Shown in pieces: positions 13,993 to 23,816 of a stretch of 64,000 bases of DNA. The translations under genes and the position numbers were made by a program. The notes under the pieces were generated by a model that saw only the letters and a list, made by a program, of their open reading frames with translations, did no database searches and was not told where the DNA came from. Numbering within the stretch: the first letter of the stretch is position 1; every line of letters starts with the position of its first letter. The stretch is from Euglena gracilis (taxonomy: Eukaryota; Euglenida; Euglenophyceae; Euglenales), in assembly GCA_039621445.1 (NCBI GenBank), contig CP154956.1, positions 39,086,553-39,150,552 on the forward strand. The letters run 5' to 3'.

Positions 13993-14926
13993 TTTATTCG
14001 CAAATTCCATGGTGTACCGGATAACCCAGTTTACGCCTGCGACATAGACCCCGCTATCCGCGGTCCGTTCGGTGTTTGCAAAATCGAGCTGAAGGATGGC
14101 GCTAGACCCATGCACCAGAAATTATACCGTTGTTCGGGTGAACGCGAACAAGCTCTTAACGAGATGTTTGAGAAGCTCATCCAGCGGAAGTGGATTATCC
14201 CTTCAAAGAGCGGATGGACATCACAGGCTTTTGTGGTGCCTAAACCCGCTGACCAGTCTGGTCAGAAGAAGTGGAGACTCGTGCTGGATTACCGGTACCT
14301 GAACTCTCAAACGAAGGATGACCCCTACCCGTTACCGCTGATCAAGTATTTGATCTCGAGACAATTGGATAACCGGTTGTGGTCAATCTTTGATCTGGAA
14401 GACAGTTTCTGTCAGATGCATTTGCATCCTGATTCGCAACCGTATACGGCATTCCTGACATCAAAGGGTGTGTACCAATAGACGGTACTCCCCATGGGTG
14501 TTAAGAATGGCCCAGCCATGTTTCAACGCATGATCCAATGGGTTTTGCGCCATTTACTGTTTACCCTGGTGTATATAGATGATGTACTGGTGGGATCTCA
14601 ACCGCAATCAGCATAATCGGGCAAGGATATCCTCGACCCGCATTATCGCGATGTGCGGGGGGTATTATCCACGTTCCAAAAGCATGTTCTATTTGCGAAG
14701 GGTTCCAAAATGCACCTGTTTCGAAAATTATTAAGTTTTGCGGGCATATCCGAGCAACGGGCAGCGTAAAGCGCACCCAGTAAGATGGAGGCCGTTAAGA
14801 AATGGACTCCTGAGGTCATTAAGACCTTAACGCACTTAAAGGGATTTTTGGGATTAGTCCAATATTACGTGATTTACATGAAAGATTTCGCGAAAATCGC
14901 GGTACCCCTAACCTGACAACTCAAAA
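13993..14926 (+). pseudogene. E1 reverse transcriptase
   Basis: RNA-dependent DNA polymerase region of the pol polyprotein. Visible in order are the fingers (KWIIPSKS, SQAFVVPKP, WRLVLDYRYLN), the palm start (LWSIFDLED), GVYQ followed by an in-frame TAG at 14479-14481, VLPMGVKN, and the catalytic YIDD at 14572-14583. Another stop follows at about 14615. The thumb (KGFLG-type sequence near 14840) lies in shifted frames with several stops. Both catalytic aspartates of the YxDD box are kept, but the frame is destroyed. E2 has the same protein with different lesions. Confidence 0.9.
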
Positions 14927-14954
14927 ATCGGACACCCGATAACGCAAAAGTCAT

Positions 14955-15470
14955 TTGGGTGACCAAGTGCACGAGGCCTTGAATACAATCAAGGACTTGC
15001 TCCTCGAGAACGTGGTTCTCGATATCGCTGATCCATACAAACCGTATGTCCTGGAAGTCGACAGCAGCGATTACGCTGTTGGTGGGGTTCTTAGCCAGCG
15101 TAATGCGGCGAATGAACTCCGACATGTGGCTTTCTTCAGCAGGAAGCTACAGGGCGACAACGGGAAAGGACAGGCTAAATGGAGCATTCGAAAAAAGGAG
15201 ACATATGTCATTGTGCTTATTCTCCAGAAAATCCGCAGCTGGATAGCCAGCAGCTTGGTCCAGATACTCGTGTTGACGGATCATGAGAGCCTTCAACACT
15301 GGTATACCGAGGAACTGAACAAGGCCATGTCATCAGTTGGCAGAAGATGCCGATGGCATGAGTTCTTGAGCCAGTTTAACCTGGTGGTTATCTATACCCC
15401 AGGTCACACGCAAAACGTTGCGGATCCTCTCAGCCGAGCCCCTTTGGTATTATCCTGGGAACCTGGATGA
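14955..15470 (+). pseudogene. E1 RNase H domain
   Basis: Ty3-type RNase H, which degrades the RNA strand during reverse transcription. The visible parts are YVLEVDSSDYAVGG (first Asp), FFSRKLQG, KETYVIVLILQK (Glu region), LVLTDHESLQHW (second Asp), and a C-terminal YTPGHTQNVADPLSR segment typical of the junction to integrase. The frame is open for 171 codons but is offset from both neighbouring frames, so it is part of a frameshifted polyprotein. Confidence 0.9.
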
Positions 15471-16536
15471 GGGTGATGCGACTTTTCATGGCAACCATGA
15501 GGCTGACCAGTTCGCACGTCGATCCGACGCTGCGGACAACATGCTCGATTCACTACCCGTTTCCCGGGTATATCGCAGCATCGCCATTTCAGCATTGCGT
15601 GGAAGGCGCCAGCGTGGACGCACTGCCGGACCCCGTCGCATTACGCGTACGGAAACTACTACCCCGATATTTTTCCGCGAATGGGATTATTCGCGGGACC
15701 CTATATATAGTACCATTTTGAATAGATTTCGTAATGGTGAAGCCATAGAGAATTGCTCTCTATCACCATTGCGACTTATTTTCCGGAATGTTTCTGTTTA
15801 TAAATATTGTATGCCCCAAGAACGTTTTGATTATTTGATTTTGAGCTATCACAACCATGGTCACCCTGGGGCCCCCGAACTTCTTTCACTAGTGGGTCGC
15901 AGGTATTGCACAACCCTGAGTGAAAAATATTTATATTCCCGCTGTCTGCGAATTTCGCAACGGTGCCAAATTTGTCAGGCTGTGAAACCGTGCACAGGTA
16001 CCCCCCCTGGTACGATGGACTTTTTCCCCGTAACACCAGACATTTTTACGTCCCTCTGCATGTGCTTTCTCGAACTTGAACCTTGCAAAGGATCAGATGA
16101 CAAAATTTACGATTACGTTTTTGTTGTCGTCTGCAGGCAGAGTGGGTACATAGTAGCCATTCCATGCCGGAAGGCAGGGTTGACAGCCCAAATTTTGACA
16201 TCCATGTTCCTGGAGAAATGTATCTGCTTAATTGGTTTACTGAACGAAATCGTGCGTAACCAAGATCACTTGGTCTCTTCGCAGTTTTTCACAATTTTGT
16301 GCGGTTTACTCGGCATTGAGCAGCATTTTTCCATCATATACCGCCCGAAAGGAAATGGTAAAGCCGAGACAGCCGTGAAATTTGTTGTCAAAATGCTTCG
16401 CCTTTCACTGGCTGACTCGGGTAAGAATTGGTGTCCGTTCTTCATTGATATTTATTTTACATCAATACCTTGCCAGGGTTGGTATTACCACACTCACCGT
16501 ATAAAAATGTTTTCGGACGAGACCCTCCGGCCATAG
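15418..16536 (+). pseudogene. E1 integrase, zinc finger and catalytic core
   Basis: An HHCC zinc-binding domain (HNHGHPGAPELL, then CLRISQRCQIC) precedes an rve-type core. In the position of the first catalytic Asp this copy reads CMCFLELEPC, while E2 has CMDFLELEPC, so the catalytic Asp has become Cys. The second Asp (RNQDHLV) and the Glu (GNGKAETAVK) are present. The frame is open from 15418, but its first ~70 codons overlap the RNase H end in another frame and are probably not native. The C-terminal part moves into another frame at about 16470. Confidence 0.88.
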
Positions 16537-17135
16537 GGTATATCCCCTCGGAGAGACCCGCCCGAAGTAGCGTCAGCTGTGAAACGTGGTTTGAAGAAGT
16601 GGAATCACTCCGCTATGCAGTCCAATCACGTATCACAGAAATTCAGTCCAACAAACGGAAATCGTTTTTACAAAACTTTAACACACCTGTGTATAGTCCA
16701 GGTGACCGCGTGTGGGTACGGAATAACCGCACCCGCATGCAATCTTCCAAGCGAGATACTCTTTGGCTCGGCCCATGCGAAGTTTTGGAGAGGTTAGGTA
16801 GTAGCGGGCGATATAAAGTTGCCCTGCCCAACGGCACTGAGGACGTCCATACGGACGACTTCAAACCGTGCCTAAGCCCCCAAGACGGAAAAGCTATCCC
16901 CTGCCTATATTTCAAGCCCCGTTCCAGATTACCTGAAACGGACGACTTTGTGGTTGATAAGGTAATAGACCACAAGGCCGACAGGGGTGTGCACTACTGG
17001 AAAGTTCGCTGGAAATGGCAATGGCCAGAGGAGTACACCTGGGAGCCAGCATCCAGCTTTATTGGATATATTCAGCAGGATTGGAAGCTGTGGAACAAGT
17101 GCAATAACATAGACACGAACATAAACACTTTCTGA
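16470..17135 (+). pseudogene. E1 integrase C-terminus with chromodomain
   Basis: The frame contains a GPY-like region (GDRVWVRNN, LWLGPCEVLERLG, YKVALPNGTEDVHTDDFKP). It ends in a chromodomain: DDFVVDKVIDHK, VHYWKVRWK, EEYTWEPASSFIG. Chromodomains of this type guide Ty3/gypsy integrases to modified chromatin. The second aromatic segment reads WKWQW where E2 has WKGYG, so this copy has drifted. The stop at 17133-17135 is probably the natural end of pol, since E2 ends in a similar place. Confidence 0.88.
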
Positions 17136-17189
17136 AACGATTTCGTTTTGGAAGATGCGTGTGTGCTATGTAAATGTTTCACGTTTATA

Positions 17190-17264
17190 CCCTCCTGCAC
17201 TTCAATATATATATATCTCTCTCTCACAGAGTTTTTGATTAAGATAGAAGCCTTCTTTTTTTCA
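17190..17264 (+). promoter_or_regulatory. Candidate 3' splice sites ahead of E1 ORF3
   Basis: Between the end of pol and ORF3 there are two pyrimidine-rich tracts ending in AG: ctctctctcacag at about 17228 and cttctttttttcag at 17264. E2 has a similar tttttctacag just before its ORF3. This placement suggests that ORF3 is expressed from a spliced subgenomic RNA. This is inference from position and consensus only. Confidence 0.4.
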
Positions 17265-19120
17265 GTGCGACAGCACTCAAACCGACTGACAACAAGGGTT
17301 CCCTTCGTTGCAGTCGTCATTCCGGAAGCACCATCCTGCCTGGGCGCGGAACGTGACCAGGTCCACCATGGCCGCAGCCTTCTGGCGCGCCATACCCCCT
17401 GTACCCTCGGAATGCTGAGGCCCCGATTCCGGGTGCAGAGGATTTCAGCCCCGGTGTTCGCCGCGGCTACCAGCAGCCGGTCCGCATATGCGGTACCAGG
17501 TCCATCTGCCGTCCAGCAGCCGGCACCCTAGCCACCAGTGCAGCGCAGATTGAGTCTGCCCCCGTATGCGAGAGAGATGATCTGCCACACCCCGGAGACG
17601 TTGGAGCGGGAGATGCCTATGTGCGCACACCCCCCAACGGAGCCCTTTATGCAAGCCCTTTGGGATGCCTACTGTGCGCAGTTGTTGGTGGAAGCCAACA
17701 CGCCTGTGGCTCAGAGGTGTCCCTGTGGTCAAGCCCTGATGACGGGGAGACGGTATATCTCGTCGGCATCCGATTACGGATTCGAGCCTGGCGAGACAAT
17801 GATGGACCTGGGCGCGTATGTGCCGCCCATGCTGCAAATGCAGACGCCGGTGGGATCCCACACCGTTCATATGCGTGAACACACGCCCCCACCGGTAGGT
17901 GAGGCTGTGCATGTCCCACCTGGGAGGACGAGAATTTTTGCACGCCCGCCCTCGCCGCAGCGAATGCTGCCGCGCGAGCCGCCAGTGGAGCAATTTGTCT
18001 CGCAGTACGCGACGCACGTGGATTACCCGCGCGGCGCACGCGTGCTCCCAGCCGGACAGTCGGACGTGCCTCCTGAGGCATACGTCCAACACATGTTCAC
18101 GCACTGGATGCCACAGGCATCACCGGTCGCCTCTGCCCCTGGCGTTGAGCCACGGCGGCAGGTGGAGCCCATAGTGGTGGAGGATGAACCTCCCCACCGT
18201 GTGTCAGCCCGACCGCCCAGTGCACCTCCTGTCCATGCCGAGGATATACCCCGTCGGCAGGAGACTCCATACTACCACATGGCACCTCTGGGAACCGAGC
18301 AGGATGAGCTTGCTTGGAACTTCCTGCAGGAGCCAGTATTCGCGCCTGAAGAGCACCGGACGAGGTATTACGCCTCTCTTGCTGCACTTCAGGGCTCTGG
18401 ACACACCCCATACCAGCCGTAACAGTCGCAGCTGCGGGTTGCAACCCCGGTATTACCCGGTGAGCCCCCGGCAGGTGTGGCAATATTACCTGCAAGCGCG
18501 ACAGGGCTACGGAGAACCTTACCCCACAGCCCAGGCGAACCAGGCCACAGGACGCGGAAGGCGGTGTGGCAATGCAGGTGGAAGCCAGACAGGATACCCC
18601 GGCTGGACGACCACTGGCTGAGACACAGGGGGCGATGAGCCGTCCTGTTGAGGCAGTGCCACCGCCGATCCCTCCGGCATGGAAGGAGCCGCGACGCTCT
18701 TCGTCGAAGCCAAGCCCACGCCAGGCTCCTAGCCAACGCCCAGCCACGCCATCACCGCGACGTGCAGCGGATCGGCCAGGTCCCTCCCCAGAGGTGGAAT
18801 GGGAAGGAACCGAACCGACTCCTGCGGAACCGAGCGCCAGACCCTCTGGTGTTCGCCAGACGGGTAAGGACACTGGCAAGGATGAGGGCACAGGCAAAGG
18901 AGAAGGCAAAAGCGTTGCCGGCAAAGGTAAAGGTGAGGGTAAATGTAAGGGAACAGGACGTGAGGAGGAAGAAGAACCAGCGGAAGTCATCTCGCATTTT
19001 GAGCAAACGCTCAGGTTCAGGGACGAGCTGGAGGACGAAGGCTGGCGAATGCAGCCTGATTACCATGTTGCAGAAAACCGCCCTTCACCCCTCCACAAGC
19101 AGTCATCGATGTGGTATTAG
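17265..19120 (+). pseudogene. E1 ORF3, conserved extra 3' ORF of unknown function
   Basis: Downstream of the chromodomain lies a long proline-rich frame. It is open from 17148 to a TAG at 17529-17531, continues in the same frame to 18422, and then shifts to the frame 18566-19120. The best conserved block (about 17600-17750) reads EPFMQALWDAYCAQLL, then AQRCPCGQALMTG with cysteine codons at 17718 and 17724. E2 has WDTHCRQILG, then AQWCACGQTLMTG in the same place. Further shared points are a MREH-P block and RYYASLAALQG (E2: KYYQSLEQLQG). The C-terminal part is rich in G, K, E and P. I recognise no known family. The position is that of env-like or other accessory ORFs of Ty3/gypsy elements, but no membrane segment or signal peptide is evident. 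Confidence 0.7.
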
Positions 19121-20412
19121 TGTACGTTCAAAGCTTTCCCTTTTCTCCTTTTTGGGACTTTCTGAAAAAGCATTTCGCTTCCGCCTTCGTGCGCAGCCTA
19201 CTTATGGTAGGGAAAAGTTTTTGGAGTAACAAACAGTGGTTTTCCCATTTTGTTCCCAATTCCCCAAGAGGCAAAGCACAAGACAAAGACTTCAAAAGAT
19301 TCCTCTGCAGTCAAGTTTGATTGTTCTGAGTGTTTTTCCCTCTGACAAAACCAATGGTCAAACTTGGATTTCATGACAGTGAAGAATACAACTTGTGGGG
19401 GAAGGTGAGGGGCAGGTCCCAGAATGGTCTGCCACGATCTTACCAACTGTGGTTTCCACAGTGGTGCGACCGTCACAAAACCAACTCTGCAGATATCTTA
19501 CAAAGCTGGGACGTGCCTGGTGCACAACCCCTTCCCAGTGCTACGCCCGATTTACTTCATGGACCAGGGATTCCCAGGTCAAGTCAGGATATCTGACGCT
19601 TCCCCGGTGGGGTTCACTACTACTCCATTCGGTGTCTTTCCTTTCTGCACAGTGGCATCCAAGCAAAGCCCAAAAGGTTAGCCGCGTTTCGCGGTTACCT
19701 ATTAGCCGTTTCGGCTTAGGTGGGGTGTGAAAAAGCCCACTGTGGGAAACGTGGCTTGGCAGGTTTCCTGACAAAGTGTCCCATCCACCCACTTTGGTTC
19801 TGCCAAACGCGGGGTTGGTCAAGCGTATTCGCTAAAAACCCGAGGGGAGAGCTGTGGAAGGGGATGGGCAGGCTCCTATCCTTGTCATACCCGGATAGGG
19901 CTCCTAGGCAGTCATATCCGCAATAGAAAACAAAATCCTACTTACAAAACCGACTGCCGGCGACAGCTTTGCGGGGGTGGGGGGAAAGTAGGGAGGAGAG
20001 GGGGGCTGGCCAGAACAGAACTTCTGCTGTCTGGCAGCCTTAAGCGGCCTTATTTGCCGAAAAGTGACAAGTTGGCCTATTACTACGGCGTGCGCGCTGT
20101 GTGCTGTGTGTCACTTAGTGGCTTGCCAGGTTTCCCGCCCGCCAAGGTCTTCACAGCAGTAGCTCCTTCACGACGTGATAAGAGGCGCTTACCTCCTGCA
20201 GACGGTTTCCGTCCGCACGGCCAGTGGCAGAGAGTGGGGGGGGGGCTCTTGGATGCTTCTATTCAGAGCGCAGAGTGTGTAACACAGACCCAGGTTCATC
20301 CCAGGGCTGTTTAGCGATTTCCGCTACCAGTGTATAGTGTATGAGTCTCCTGGGGTGTCCAGGCTCCATGAAGGCCCTTTCCTTACATGGGCCTGGTAAT
20401 GCCGTTTCGAAA
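19121..20412. other. Tail-to-tail junction of E1 and E2, LTR remains not resolved
   Basis: Between the end of the E1 ORF3 frame (+) and the end of the E2 ORF3 frame (minus) lie 1.3 kb with no clear coding capacity. The 3' untranslated parts and 3' LTRs of both elements should lie here. I could not pair this stretch convincingly with sequence upstream of the E2 gag. A short palindrome-rich patch (gccgcgtttcgcggt, agccgtttcggct) occurs at about 19680-19717. Confidence 0.45.
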
Positions 20413-21243
20413 TTACATCCTTTCCAACCGCCAATAATCATGGCGGGAGTCCAGGGGATCTTCCACCAGGACCATCTGGAATTGTGGTGGTGGTGGCCTG
20501 TCCCCGATCCAGGTTTCTGGCGATTTGAAGTCAAAGTCAGGTGCCACCCAGTCCAAAACCCATCCTTCGGGGACTGTGTGCTTGGTTGCACTCGCTCTTT
20601 CCACGGGGAACCATTGCAGCTTCTCCTAGAATTTGCGGGGCGGAGTGGCTGGCCAGATGAAGTGATTCATCCGTGGGTGATTGACTGACACCTGCGGGGC
20701 ATTCCCCGGGTGGAAGTAAATTGGCATGTGATACGCACGTTCCGCGCGGACTGTATGGGGTCGTAATACTGCCCCAAGCCAGTCTTTCCAGGTCATCCCG
20801 TGGCTTTCGGGTGGTCATTGTGGCAGGCACCAGCGACCGTTTCGGTCCTGGGTTGTGAACAGGAGGTAAGATATCTTTTCCCTGAGGCAACCAGAATTGG
20901 AAGACTAAGTTCTTTTTGGAACTTCCGCATGGCCTCGAATGCGAGTTCATGAATGCTCTGGATGTGCTCGAATAGAGCTTTCATGTCGTCCTCATATACG
21001 TTCCGGTATTGGCCTTTCTGGCCTTTGCATTGGCCTTTTTTGGCCTGCAGTAGGTGCTCGTTTGGGAGCACTTTTGGCTTTACCCTTCCCCGATCAGGCT
21101 TCCCATCGGGAAATCTCTTCTCTAGCTTGTTTCCAAGCATTAGGACAGAGATTGGATGCAAAACCAGGGCCTAAAAATGCAGGATTCATATCGCTTGTTC
21201 GTCCAAGCAATTCCTGTGGGGCATAAGCCAGTTTGGGTGCTGG
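20413..21243 (-). pseudogene. E2 ORF3, C-terminal part (cut off by later insertions)
   Basis: On the minus strand, frames here contain protein-like stretches: FEHIQSIHELAFEAMRKFQ near 20950, then PIYFHPGNAPQVSVNHPR and FIWPATPPRKF followed by a stop, then EGWVLDWVAPDFDF and GDRPPPPQFQMVLVEDP, ending at a TAA at 20413-20415. At least two frameshifts and one internal stop are present. When the two inserted elements and their target duplications are removed, the minus-strand frame of the ORF3 fragment ending at 35698 runs on through 23162-23151 and into 21243 for more than 50 codons. This shows both fragments belong to E2. Function unknown. Confidence 0.7.
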
Positions 21244-21558
21244 TGTGGGCGCTGGGAAAGAGATTAAGATTCCAGCTGAGGAATTAGGAATTACACAAAA
21301 TTCTGTCTGTGTTTGTGTTTACAGTGGCAAGCAGCATGTTCAGTTTGACTTTGGTTGTTCAGTTCTGGGAAGTATTGTGATTTGTGCCAGCGCTGGGAAT
21401 TGGGAAGTGGGATTACAATGAAAAGTTCCAAGGAAAGTCCCAGGTGGGTGCCAGGCCCCCTGGGTGAATTGATGGATCCCAGCCAGTGGCAGGGCCTGCA
21501 GGCGCCAGGGGCCAGCCGCCAGGGGGTTGTGGGAGTGGTGAGGCCCACACCCCATACA
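21244..21558 (+). repeat. 5' LTR of the small LTR element
   Basis: 315 bp, TG...CA termini, no differences seen from the copy at 22836-23150 (offset 1592 bp at both ends). The target duplication CTGG precedes it. Confidence 0.95.
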
Positions 21559-21585
21559 CAAACTGAACACTGCCAGTCAAACAAC

Positions 21586-22197
21586 ATGCCTACCAGCCAC
21601 GTGGCGGCTGTCCGCCATGCCGGGATCAGGCATGGCATGTGCCTGCAGGAGATCATCAAGAATGCCTGGAGTGCAGGAGTGAACATCAACCTGATGGAGT
21701 ATTATTCAAGTTTTGATGCACATTGTTGCTGTTCGTGGTGTGCCAGTCGTGCAGCAGCAGCTGCTGCTGGCAGGCTCAGGGCCCATGGCAGGGTGGCCTC
21801 TGATGCCAGGCTGGTGAATGTCAAGGATTGCAATGCCAGAGACGGGAATGCCAGGGATTGCAATGCCAGAGATGGGAATGCCAAGGATTGCAATGCCAGA
21901 GATGTGAATGCCAAGGATTGCAATGCCAGAGATGGGAATGCCAAGGATTGCAATGCCAGAGATGGGAATGCCAAGGAAGGAGATGTCAGAGATGTGAATG
22001 CCAAAGACCGGAATGCCAGAGATGTGAATGCTGTGGAAGGAGATGTTCGAGAGGTGCATGCTGGAGATGGTGATGCAGGAAGCGAGATGCAGGATGCCCC
22101 AGTGGGGCATGGAGAGGGCGGAGGCTCGCCTGAGAAGTCAAGAGGAAGGAGAAGGAAGGAGCGCCGACAGAAGGCGAAGGAGGCCCCGAGGGGCTGA
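21586..22197 (+). CDS. Repeat-rich ORF of the small LTR element, unknown product
   Basis: The first ATG inside the interior opens a frame of 203 codons; the frame is also open upstream into the LTR. The N-terminal ~75 residues include HGMCLQEIIKNAWSAG and a cysteine patch, HCCCSWC, followed by an alanine run. The centre consists of repeats of the pattern D-x-N-A-(R/K), with DCNARDGNAK as the commonest pair. The C-terminus is highly basic (RGRRRKERRQKAK). It could be a gag-like nucleic-acid-binding protein or just translated repeat sequence. No known domain is recognised. Confidence 0.45.
   Translation: MPTSHVAAVRHAGIRHGMCLQEIIKNAWSAGVNINLMEYYSSFDAHCCCSWCASRAAAAAAGRLRAHGRVASDARLVNVKDCNARDGNARDCNARDGNAKDCNARDVNAKDCNARDGNAKDCNARDGNAKEGDVRDVNAKDRNARDVNAVEGDVREVHAGDGDAGSEMQDAPVGHGEGGGSPEKSRGRRRKERRQKAKEAPRG
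21824..22070 (+). repeat. 15/30-bp tandem repeat inside the small LTR element
   Basis: Units of about 15 bp with the core gaatgccaga or gaatgccaag alternate as 30-bp pairs, about 15 units in all, diverging towards the 3' side. The unit length is a multiple of three, so the ORF stays open through the block. Confidence 0.9.
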
Positions 22198-22198
22198 G

Positions 22199-22410
22199 GC
22201 CGAAGCCCTGCCTGGGATGGTGTGGGCTGGGTCCCCCTCCCGCATGCCCTGGGCCGAAGCCCTCACCAGCTGTGGCCGAAGCCCGCCGGGATGGTGTGGG
22301 CTGGGTCCCCCTCCCGTATGCCTGGGCCGAAGCCCTCAGGCGTTGTGGCCGAAGCCCGCCGGGACGGCGTGGGCTGGGCCCCCCTCCCAGGCCTGTGGCC
22401 GAAGCCCTCC
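22199..22410 (+). repeat. ~73-bp tandem repeat with ggccgaagccc core
   Basis: ggccgaagccc recurs six times between 22199 and 22403, spaced as about 73-bp composite units that also contain a gggatggtgtgggctgggt segment. It lies just after the ORF stop in the small LTR element. Confidence 0.85.
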
Positions 22411-22824
22411 CCGCGGTAACCCCCTCCCGCTGCACCTGCGAGCCCCCTCCCCAGGACCCCCACCAGCCCCTGGACCCCCATCTCTGGACGGGCAAAAAAG
22501 GGCAAAAAAGAGGGGAAAAACGAGAAAAAAATTCCAGAGATGACGGCCCAAGGGGTATCTTTGGGCTGTTCTGGGGGGAAACCCCCGCCAGAACGGCCCA
22601 AGGCGGTGCGGGTGCCTGCTGCTCCCCCCTGCTGCTGTAGGAGACCGACCCCCCTAAGGGTCGGCCTTCGACCCCCGCCCCGCCCCACAGAGAAAAAAAA
22701 AAAAAATAAAACAGACAGACAGAAAGAAAGATTCAAGATTGTAAAGAAAATAAAAAAAAAAAAAAAAAAAAACTCCCAGCGCCTTTTTGCCGAAGGCAGG
22801 TTTAGCTGCCCGGGGCAGCTTTTT

Positions 22825-22835
22825 AAGGAGGGGAG
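22825..22835 (+). promoter_or_regulatory. Polypurine tract of the small LTR element
   Basis: aaggaggggag lies immediately before the 3' LTR, the expected place for the plus-strand primer. It closely resembles the E3 tract at 35033-35043. Confidence 0.8.
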
Positions 22836-23150
22836 TGTGGGCGCTGGGAAAGAGATTAAGATTCCAGCTGAGGAATTAGGAATTACACAAAATTCTGTCT
22901 GTGTTTGTGTTTACAGTGGCAAGCAGCATGTTCAGTTTGACTTTGGTTGTTCAGTTCTGGGAAGTATTGTGATTTGTGCCAGCGCTGGGAATTGGGAAGT
23001 GGGATTACAATGAAAAGTTCCAAGGAAAGTCCCAGGTGGGTGCCAGGCCCCCTGGGTGAATTGATGGATCCCAGCCAGTGGCAGGGCCTGCAGGCGCCAG
23101 GGGCCAGCCGCCAGGGGGTTGTGGGAGTGGTGAGGCCCACACCCCATACA
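22836..23150 (+). repeat. 3' LTR of the small LTR element
   Basis: 315 bp, matching 21244-21558 throughout. It is followed by the target duplication CTGG at 23151-23154. Confidence 0.95.
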
Positions 23151-23162
23151 CTGGGTATGCTG

Positions 23163-23816
23163 TGTCGACTGTCGGGGGCGTCCGACAGTCAAAAATGGTA
23201 AGGCGGAAGCTTTTGAAAACACGGAATTTTCATTCCGCACAGAACGCGCATTCAATAGGAAAAGCCTAATTTGAGGTTCTAATTTAACACAATTTGCTTC
23301 CGCAGACCTTTGTGGGTTTTTTTCCATTGGCTGACAATCAAAGATTGAATTGGAGAATCGAATTCAATACAAGGTGCATTGTTTGGAAGAATTGTCAATT
23401 TCAGGTCCCTCTTCCCACTTTCACGGTGTGTGCGTGTTTCTGTTGCCTTTTACCACCATCCACTACACCAAAACACCCATCCTGACCATTTCCAGTGTTT
23501 TTTGCATACTTAAGAAAGGGTGGGTGAAATGTCTTCGTGGGGATTGAAATTTGGGACTACATTTTTAAATGAACGGAATTTTGACTTTGTTCAAGATTGT
23601 TGGGAAAAAGTGAATTCGATCCTACGCACACCCCTCTGGTCGGGGGGTATACCAGTGGGCGAAACGGGGGGTGGCCTGAGCCCTCCACCACCCGGAAAAA
23701 CATTGGCCCCGGGCCAGGGAACGGCAGCCCCAGGGGTGGGTTTGGGGACGAGGCAGCCGGCCGGGGGGCTGGGGTCTCGGGTCCGACGCTCGCAGGGGGG
23801 GCGCCGGGTGTGAACA
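23163..23816 (+). repeat. 5' LTR of E3
   Basis: 654 bp with TG...CA ends, offset exactly 11,881 bp from the 3' LTR at both ends. Differences seen: gggggcg versus ggggtg near the start, gtcttcg versus ggcttcg at 23531, and gggtttgg versus gggtgttgg near 23748. The last change puts the LTR-borne open frame out of register in this copy. Confidence 0.97.

Larger units (their letters stand above)
13366..19120 (+). mobile_element. E1: decayed Ty3/gypsy chromovirus with Dam-like domain and extra 3' ORF
   Basis: The order of recognisable parts is Dam-like domain, RT (YIDD), RNase H, integrase (zinc finger and catalytic core), chromodomain, then an additional ORF3. Gag and protease are absent because the element starts inside its polyprotein right at the edge of the satellite. 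Many in-frame stops and frameshifts show it is dead. It is clearly related, domain by domain, to E2 on the opposite strand, which carries the same domains in the same order plus gag and protease. No LTR pair or target duplication was found. The 3' end is uncertain and could extend towards 20.3 kb. Confidence 0.93.
21244..23150 (+). mobile_element. Small non-autonomous LTR retrotransposon (TRIM-like)
   Basis: Two 315-bp direct repeats that look identical by eye bound a 1277-bp interior. The termini are TG...CA (TGTGGG...ATACA). A perfect 4-bp target duplication, CTGG, flanks it at 21240-21243 and 23151-23154, and a purine tract abuts the 3' LTR. No protease, RT or integrase is encoded. The interior holds one repetitive ORF and two tandem repeat blocks. 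It sits in ORF3 of E2, 8 bp from the E3 insertion. LTR identity implies a recent insertion that used enzymes supplied in trans. Confidence 0.92.

Noticed and set aside
19261-19285. Similarity of aagaggcaaagcacaag to 47769-47790 as an E2 LTR match
   Set aside because: Only about 20 bases agree and the similarity does not extend, so it cannot support an LTR pair.
21702-22110. Minus-strand Ser/Leu/Ala and Ile/Ser/Gly repeat frames
   Set aside because: Antisense shadows of the 15-bp repeat in the small LTR element.
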